Source: Balneolaceae bacterium
GTDB lineage: Bacteria > Bacteroidota > Rhodothermia > Balneolales > Balneolaceae
Direction: 5' to 3'
Length of the DNA stretch: 6,063 nucleotides
NCBI GenBank assembly: GCA_003555185.1
Contig: PWFZ01000204.1
Location: forward strand, 1 to 6,063
A model generated the notes under the pieces. It was given only the letters and a program-made list of their open reading frames with translations. It was not told where the DNA came from and searched no databases. Within the stretch, counting starts at the first letter, position 1. Every line of letters begins with the position of its first letter. Positions 1 through 4,083 of the stretch are shown piece by piece. A program made the position numbers and the translations under genes.

Positions 1-290
1 ATGATCTGCTCCGCACGTTAAAAGCAATGGAAGAAGCGGATGCTTCACCATCATATCTTGATGGTATAAGATTAGTTGCCGGAAAATTTAATGATGTTCT
101 GAAACGATATAATGTCGAAAGAATTGATGAGGAAGGAGTTCCATTTGATGTAGATCTGCATGATGCCATGCTCAGACAAAAACCGGAAGATGATTCTATT
201 GAAAGTGGAATTGTGCTAAAGGTAATTGAAAATGGTTATCGAATAGGTGACAAAACACTACGACACGCAAAAGTAATTGTAAGCGAATAA
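1..290 (+). CDS. grpE: GrpE nucleotide exchange factor, C-terminal part (5' end outside window)
   Basis: This is the C-terminal part of GrpE, the nucleotide exchange factor that releases ADP from DnaK in the cytoplasmic Hsp70 cycle. The reading frame is open from the window edge (first full codon at base 3, reading DLLRTLKAMEEAD), so the Met at 27 is internal and not a start. About 95 residues are visible. They cover the end of the long dimerisation helix (GIRLVAGKFNDVLKRYNVE) and the small beta-domain that contacts DnaK (EGVPFDVDLHDAML, then SGIVLKVIENGYRIGDKTLRHAKVIVSE, the typical GrpE C-terminus). The usual FDP in the beta-domain reads FDV here, a mild variation. Roughly half the protein, including the N-terminal tail, is missing because of the window boundary. 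dnaJ begins 12 bases after the stop codon, which supports both the identity and co-transcription; the promoter lies upstream of the window. Confidence 0.96.
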   Translation, partial: DLLRTLKAMEEADASPSYLDGIRLVAGKFNDVLKRYNVERIDEEGVPFDVDLHDAMLRQKPEDDSIESGIVLKVIENGYRIGDKTLRHAKVIVSE

Positions 291-302
291 AAAACGCATT
301 TC

Positions 303-1475
303 ATGTCCAAACAAGATTATTACGAAGTATTAGGAGTAAACAAAAGCGCTGACGAAGCAGAGCTAAAAAAAGCGTACCGCAAGTTGGCGATGAAGTATCA
401 TCCCGATCGTAACAAAGGTGATAAAGAGGCAGAAACGAAGTTTAAAGAAGCTTCTGAAGCCTATGATGTCCTGCGCGATCCACAGAAAAGACAACGCTAC
501 GATCAATTTGGCCACTCAGGTATGAATGGCGGTGGATTTGGCGGAGCTGGTGGTGCTTCAGATTTTGAAGATATTTTCAGCCGGTTTAGCGACATATTTG
601 GCAGTGATATTTTTGGCGGTGGAGGCGGAGGAGATCCATTTGGAGGCCGCTCCCAGGGCCGTAGAAGAAGTAACCACGGTCAGCCCGGCTCCGATATGAA
701 AGTCCGGGTTAAACTCACACTCGAGGAAATTGCTGAAGGTGTGGAGAAAACGCTGAAAGTGAAGCGTCAGAAGAAATGTGATTCTTGTAGCGGCACCGGT
801 GCCGAAACGGATGCAGATTTTGAAACCTGTTCTACATGTAATGGAATGGGAGAAGTGCGGCAGGTTTCACGAACAATGTTCGGCCAGTTCGTAAATGTGC
901 AGCCTTGCCCGACATGTAGAGGAGAAGGACGAATTATTCGGAATAAGTGTTCTTCCTGTTCAGGTGAAGGGCGAAAGAGATCAGAAGACAAAGTGACCAT
1001 GAATATTCCTTCCGGTGTTGCCGAAGGAAATTACATTACACTGAGAAGACAGGGAAATGCAGGTATTCGCGGCGGTGAGCCGGGAGACCTGATTGTGATT
1101 ATCGAGGAGAAAGAACACAAGCATTTTGAGCGTGATGGAAATGATATCTATTACGATCTGAATCTAAGTATTCCCGATGCAGTACTCGGTACAAGTATTG
1201 AAGTGCCTACGTTAAAAGGAAAGGCAAAAGTAAAAGTAGAAGCAGGTACTCAACCCGGAAAATTACTTCGGATGAGGGGACGTGGAATTCAGGGATTGAA
1301 TAACACAGGAACAGGGGATCAGTTCATTAAAGTGAATGTATACATTCCAAAAGATCTGTCAAAAGATGAACTCAAGCATATAGAAGCACTTCGTGGAAAA
1401 GATCATTTCGATCCCGCAAATGCTAAATCCCGGGAGAAGGGATTCTTCTCTAAGATCAAAGATGTGTTTGCATAG
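303..1475 (+). CDS. dnaJ: Chaperone protein DnaJ (Hsp40, type I J-protein)
   Basis: Complete type I DnaJ of 390 residues, close to the usual family length. It delivers unfolded clients to DnaK and stimulates DnaK ATP hydrolysis in the cytoplasm. Domains in order: J-domain about 4-68 with the catalytic HPD at 33-35 and the helix IV motif [10 protein letters not shown] at 61-70; Gly/Phe-rich linker about 71-117, including a run of six glycines at 105-110; cysteine-rich zinc domain 159-223 with four CxxCxGxG repeats ([32 protein letters not shown]; cysteines 159/162, 176/179, 202/205, 216/219), all intact; then the C-terminal substrate-binding beta-domains and dimerisation tail. The ATG at 303 starts the canonical [12 protein letters not shown], and no better start lies upstream. 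The leader (AATAAAAAACGCATTTC) has no Shine-Dalgarno motif. It follows grpE directly and is closed by a terminator at 1491-1526. Nothing looks damaged. Confidence 0.98.
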   Translation: MSKQDYYEVLGVNKSADEAELKKAYRKLAMKYHPDRNKGDKEAETKFKEASEAYDVLRDPQKRQRYDQFGHSGMNGGGFGGAGGASDFEDIFSRFSDIFGSDIFGGGGGGDPFGGRSQGRRRSNHGQPGSDMKVRVKLTLEEIAEGVEKTLKVKRQKKCDSCSGTGAETDADFETCSTCNGMGEVRQVSRTMFGQFVNVQPCPTCRGEGRIIRNKCSSCSGEGRKRSEDKVTMNIPSGVAEGNYITLRRQGNAGIRGGEPGDLIVIIEEKEHKHFERDGNDIYYDLNLSIPDAVLGTSIEVPTLKGKAKVKVEAGTQPGKLLRMRGRGIQGLNNTGTGDQFIKVNVYIPKDLSKDELKHIEALRGKDHFDPANAKSREKGFFSKIKDVFA

Positions 1476-1490
1476 TTATAGAAGACTATA

Positions 1491-1526
1491 AGTATTCCTC
1501 ATTATTGAAATGGGGAATGCTTTTTT
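1491..1526 (+). terminator. Rho-independent terminator of the grpE-dnaJ operon
   Basis: A 13-bp stem (1491-1503 with 1509-1521) closes a 5-nt loop (ATTGA) and runs directly into a T tract, so that TTTTTT occupies 1521-1526. Eleven pairs are Watson-Crick and two are G-U wobbles as RNA on this strand. It starts 15 bases after the dnaJ stop codon. The wobble positions and the T tract on the + strand make it directional for grpE-dnaJ transcripts. Confidence 0.9.
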
Positions 1527-1603
1527 ATCTATCTGTTTTATCTCTCCTTTCCATCAATTACAGGTAATAAATCAAAGAGAGTTGTATTTATTAAAACACT
1601 TTA

Positions 1604-1636
1604 TTAACTAAACTCAGCAAGTTAACTGCGTTAAAC
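1604..1636. promoter_or_regulatory. AT-rich leader with TTAAC repeats upstream of the SMP-30-like gene (possible operator)
   Basis: TTAACT occurs at 1604-1609 and again at 1622-1627, with TTAAAC at 1631-1636. The second copy forms a small dyad, TTAAC-TGC-GTTAA (1622-1634). The spacings of 18 and 9 bases and the position 26-58 bases before the ATG at 1662 would suit a regulator site. In AT-rich sequence such matches also arise by chance. A convincing promoter could not be identified in 1527-1661: TTGTAT at 1582-1587 lacks a good -10 partner, and no Bacteroidota-type TAnnTTTG element is present. The promoter of the downstream gene must nevertheless lie in this gap, because a terminator precedes it. 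Confidence 0.2.
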
Positions 1637-1661
1637 ACCTATTTTTAATCAATATAAAATT

Positions 1662-2567
1662 ATGAGAAAAACGTCACAGATTTGTTTATTTACGATAATT
1701 TTTATGTTCGCAATTTCATGTTCAAATGAGCAACCGCTTATCATGGATGGCTCAGAACCTGAAAAAATTGCTGAGAATTTTGATTTCACAGAAGGACCCT
1801 ATTGGCATCCCGACGGATTTTTGATCTTTAGTGATATACCTGCCAATAAAGTCTATCGATGGTCTGAAAACGAGGGTTTAGATGTATTTATCGAACCTTC
1901 AGGCAATTCAAATGGAATTCAAGCTGATATTGAGGGGAATCTTTTATTGGCACAACATCAGGGAACAGTATCACGACTTAATTCAGATGGGAATCTCGAA
2001 GTAATTGCTGATAATTATGAGGGGAAACGCCTCAATAGCCCTAATGATATAGCGGTTCACACTAATGGAAACATCTACTTTACAGATCCACCTTTTGGCG
2101 TGAGTGATGAAGAGAAAGAACTGGATTTCAGTGGAGTTTATAAGCTATCACCTGTTGGAGAGCTAACCATTATTTATGATGAATTCAATCTTCCAAACGG
2201 TCTCGTATTTTCTCCGGATGAAAGTCGCTTTTTCCTGAATGATTCAGAAACCGGTGATATTCTTGTTTTTCAAGTGACCCCTGGCGGTGATATGCATTCT
2301 CCCGAACTGTTTGCAAATATTGGAGAGATGGGTTCTATGGGAGGAGCCGATGGAATGGTAACAGACCTGCGTGGAAACCTTTATACGACCGGACCCAATG
2401 GGCTAACGATTTTTAATAATCAGGGCGAAGAACTCCACCGAATTACATTTGAAGAGCAGATCACAAATCTTGAGTGGGGAGGAGAGGATCTTAACCAGCT
2501 TTTCATCACAGGAAGTGATAATGTCTATCGATTTCAGTTCAACACTATTGGTAATAAGAAGCGGTAA
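1662..2567 (+). CDS. SMP-30/gluconolactonase-family predicted lipoprotein
   Basis: Protein of 301 residues, predicted six-bladed beta-propeller of the SMP-30/gluconolactonase/LRE-like family: metal-dependent hydrolases of sugar lactones and related esters. The N-terminus is a lipoprotein signal: basic MRK, a hydrophobic stretch about 8-19, then AISC with the acylated Cys at 20, so the enzyme probably sits in the outer membrane or periplasm. Family motifs are EGPYW (Glu44), SPND (Asn128), TDPPFG (141-146), LPNGLVFSPDE (Asn179) and GGADGMVTDLRGNLY (Asp230). By analogy to human SMP30, Glu44, Asn179 and Asp230 would bind the divalent metal and Asn128 the substrate; these assignments come from motif matching. 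The start is fixed by the signal peptide, and the A/T-rich leader has no Shine-Dalgarno. The gene stands alone: the dnaJ terminator lies upstream and a convergent gene downstream. The substrate cannot be inferred because no sugar-catabolic neighbour is present, and an arylesterase or other lactonase specificity is equally possible. Confidence 0.88.
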   Translation: MRKTSQICLFTIIFMFAISCSNEQPLIMDGSEPEKIAENFDFTEGPYWHPDGFLIFSDIPANKVYRWSENEGLDVFIEPSGNSNGIQADIEGNLLLAQHQGTVSRLNSDGNLEVIADNYEGKRLNSPNDIAVHTNGNIYFTDPPFGVSDEEKELDFSGVYKLSPVGELTIIYDEFNLPNGLVFSPDESRFFLNDSETGDILVFQVTPGGDMHSPELFANIGEMGSMGGADGMVTDLRGNLYTTGPNGLTIFNNQGEELHRITFEEQITNLEWGGEDLNQLFITGSDNVYRFQFNTIGNKKR

Positions 2568-2575
2568 GTTTACGC

Positions 2576-2604
2576 GTAACCCGAAGCTCCCGCTTCGGCA
2601 TCAC
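2576..2604 (+). repeat. REP-like hairpin unit, copy 1 (solitary)
   Basis: The unit reads GTAAC (2576-2580), then the 7-bp stem CCGAAGC / GCTTCGG (2581-2587 with 2592-2598) around the loop TCCC, then CATCAC. It matches the unit at 2781-2809 at 27 of 29 positions; both differences lie in the loop. The unit begins 8 bases after the stop codon of the lipoprotein gene. Overlapping its left edge is a 10-bp perfect palindrome, TTACGCGTAA (2570-2579). Confidence 0.85.
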
Positions 2605-2638
2605 ATTAAGAATATGTTGAAATCAGATCCTGCATAAC

Positions 2639-2668
2639 GTCACCCCGGACCCCGATCCGGGAGCTCCC
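2639..2668 (+). repeat. GC-rich hairpin overlapping a second palindrome (possible divergent unit)
   Basis: GTCAC (2639-2643) directly precedes a 6-bp perfect stem, CCCGGA / TCCGGG (2644-2649 with 2656-2661), around the loop CCCCGA. The last three bases of that stem also belong to a separate 10-bp perfect palindrome, GGGAGCTCCC (2659-2668), so two alternative folds compete. The layout, with a GTnAC prefix abutting a CCGGA stem, resembles the other units in this gap, but sequence identity is low. There is no T tract, so it is not a standard terminator. Confidence 0.6.
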
Positions 2669-2751
2669 AGAACTCTGCAAGGTTACTTACTTTGTTTTTG
2701 CATGCCAGAGTGGTTGAGGATTTCGAAGGATAACTTTTGATTCTATTTCGA

Positions 2752-2780
2752 GGTTTCCCGGACGGGGACGTCCGGGTTAC
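2752..2780 (-). repeat. REP-like hairpin unit, inverted variant
   Basis: Read on the minus strand, this is GTAAC (2780-2776), then a 7-bp stem CCGGACG / CGTCCGG (2775-2769 with 2764-2758) around the loop TCCC, then GAAACC. The stem extends to 8 bp by pairing base 2757 with 2776. It shares the GTAAC prefix, the stem length and the TCCC loop of copy 1. The stem sequence differs but pairs perfectly, which suggests that structure is conserved over sequence. It abuts the next unit with no spacer. Confidence 0.75.
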
Positions 2781-2809
2781 GTAACCCGAAGCAACCGCTT
2801 CGGCATCAC
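2781..2809 (+). repeat. REP-like hairpin unit, copy 2 (back to back with an inverted unit)
   Basis: The unit reads GTAAC (2781-2785), the 7-bp stem CCGAAGC / GCTTCGG (2786-2792 with 2797-2803) around the loop AACC, then CATCAC. It differs from copy 1, 205 bases upstream, only at two loop positions. With the inverted unit on its left it creates the 16-bp perfect palindrome CGGGTTACGTAACCCG (2773-2788). The pair has the layout of a bacterial interspersed mosaic element: two REP units in inverse orientation. Confidence 0.85.
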
Positions 2810-2855
2810 TCTTTTCCGCCCCTTACCCAAATAATCATCAAAGCACTTTTTTTGA

Positions 2856-4058
2856 TCAACTATTCAAACTGTGTTTGATAGCATCTGTAAAAATGTCTGT
2901 AAAGTGATCAAGCTGCTCATAGGTAATCACTAAAGGAGGCACAATGCGAATGACTGTATCCATAGTTACATTTGATAAAACCCTGTTCTTCAGCATCTCT
3001 TCTACAACAGGTTTTCCCGGGATCGTTAACTCCACGCCAATCATTAATCCTTTTCCACGGATCTCTTTAATCACATCTAAGTCCTGAGTTTTTTCTCTGA
3101 TCTGTTCAATCAAATAAGAACCTTTTTCGGTTGCCTGGGTCATCAGATCTTCATCCAGAATCGTATTCACCGCAGCTAAACTCGCCGCACATGCAAGAGG
3201 GTTTCCACCATACGTGGTTCCGTGATCTCCATAATCTAGAGCACCGGCTGCTTTTTCACTCGTTATCGCTGCTCCAATCGGAAATCCACCGCCTAATCCT
3301 TTAGCTGTAGCAATAATATCAGGTTGAACATCGAAATGCTGATATCCAAAATATTTGCCGGTTCGTCCATTTCCACACTGTACCTCGTCAAAAATCAGAA
3401 GTGCATCATGTTCGTTACATAATTCTCTGGCACGGTTCATAAACTCCTCACTCACCTCATGGATGCCACCTTCGCCCTGGATCGGCTCAAACGCAAAAGC
3501 GATAGTATCCCTCGTGATGGCTTTCTCAAGAGCATCTATATCGTTAAACGGAATGGTGCTGAAACCCTGAGGTATCGGTTCAAATCCTTTTTGATATTTC
3601 TCTTTTCCCAAAGCAATGGCTGCAAGTGAACGACCATGAAAACCGCGCTCAACGGCTACAATATCTCCCTTTTTGCCCTTTTTATTTCCATACTTACGCG
3701 CAATTTTCAGCGCAGCCTCCAGCGCTTCTACTCCCGAATTACAGAAAAATACCCGTTCTAAACCGGAAAGCTCAGACAACAATTCTGCCAAATCACTTTG
3801 AGGTTTGTTGTAATAAAAGTTAGACGTATGAATCAGCTTTCCGGCCTGTTCCTGAATTGCTTTTACCACATTTGGGTGACAGTGTCCGGTATTATTTACA
3901 GCGATTCCCGCAAGCATGTCCAGATATTCATTTCCTTCGTAATCCCAGACTAATGCACCCTTACCGCGTTCGAGGGTAAGAGGGTATCGTTTATAGATTG
4001 GTAAATGATGTTCGTGTTCAGTTTTTTGTACGTCAGCAGTAATGTCTGATGGGTTCAT
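2856..4058 (-). CDS. argD: Acetylornithine aminotransferase-type class III PLP enzyme
   Basis: A 400-residue class III (fold type I) PLP-dependent aminotransferase, best matching acetylornithine aminotransferase. ArgD interconverts N-acetylornithine and N-acetylglutamate semialdehyde in cytoplasmic arginine synthesis. Visible motifs are the N-terminal LERGKGALVWDYEGNEYLDMLAG region; CNSGVEALEAALKIAR (106-121), contacting the PLP phosphate; GFHGR (139-143), stacking on the cofactor and binding substrate; EPIQGEGG (191-198); the PLP-ring Asp224 in DEVQ; the Schiff-base Lys253 in TAKGLGGGFPIGA; and HGTTYGGNPLAC (279-290). I chose the ATG at 4058, giving MNPSDITADVQ. The frame opens further upstream to 4142, but that extension lies inside the end of tex and has no family character. 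It starts 25 bases after the tex stop, so co-transcription is likely. Position 113 is Leu (EALE) where the family often has Asn (EANE). Ornithine, succinylornithine or LysW-lysine (LysJ) aminotransferase activity cannot be excluded from sequence alone. Confidence 0.88.
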   Translation of the reverse strand: MNPSDITADVQKTEHEHHLPIYKRYPLTLERGKGALVWDYEGNEYLDMLAGIAVNNTGHCHPNVVKAIQEQAGKLIHTSNFYYNKPQSDLAELLSELSGLERVFFCNSGVEALEAALKIARKYGNKKGKKGDIVAVERGFHGRSLAAIALGKEKYQKGFEPIPQGFSTIPFNDIDALEKAITRDTIAFAFEPIQGEGGIHEVSEEFMNRARELCNEHDALLIFDEVQCGNGRTGKYFGYQHFDVQPDIIATAKGLGGGFPIGAAITSEKAAGALDYGDHGTTYGGNPLACAASLAAVNTILDEDLMTQATEKGSYLIEQIREKTQDLDVIKEIRGKGLMIGVELTIPGKPVVEEMLKNRVLSNVTMDTVIRIVPPLVITYEQLDHFTDIFTDAIKHSLNS

Positions 4059-4083
4059 AAAATGATAAAAATTTAAAATTTGT

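Larger units (their letters stand above)
2568..2855. other. Convergent intergenic region packed with palindromes
   Basis: This 288-base gap separates the 3' ends of two convergent genes. It contains no reading frame with recognisable protein features. It holds at least four hairpin units, listed separately, all more GC-rich than their surroundings, and two longer unstructured stretches (about 2605-2638 and 2669-2751). No clean intrinsic terminator with a stem plus T tract is present for either flanking gene. The hairpins may therefore double as transcript 3'-end barriers, which is inference. Confidence 0.8.

Noticed and set aside
27..29. ATG at 27 as the start of a small protein
   Set aside because: The frame is open upstream with GrpE-like residues (DLLRTLKA); the product is the GrpE C-terminus.
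767..1000. A minus strand reading frame inside dnaJ
   Set aside because: It is the complement of the zinc-finger repeats; the His/Gln/Ser-rich product is an artefact of the CxxCxGxG codons.
1653..1658. TATAAA as the -10 box of the lipoprotein gene
   Set aside because: It would place the transcription start at or beyond the ATG at 1662, and no matching -35 element is present.
2449..2637. A 62-residue + strand reading frame across the end of the lipoprotein gene
   Set aside because: It is out of frame with the real gene over most of its length, has no protein-like motifs, and its tail runs through the first hairpin unit.
2576..2809. CRISPR array
   Set aside because: The near-identical copies are too few and unevenly spaced, and one unit is inverted; there are no regular spacers and no cas genes.
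2837..2856. ATCAAA...TTTGAT dyad with a T run as a terminator next to argD
   Set aside because: The stem is only six A/T-rich pairs and the T run lies in the loop/arm rather than after the stem on either strand.
2860..2881. Bulged hairpin (TCAAAC-TGT-GTTTGA core) at the argD 3' end
   Set aside because: It lies mostly within codons of the conserved reading frame and has no T tract on the transcribed strand; probably fortuitous.
3355..3823. Two + strand reading frames opposite the aminotransferase gene
   Set aside because: They are antisense shadows of a well-conserved coding region, with no recognisable domain or initiation context.
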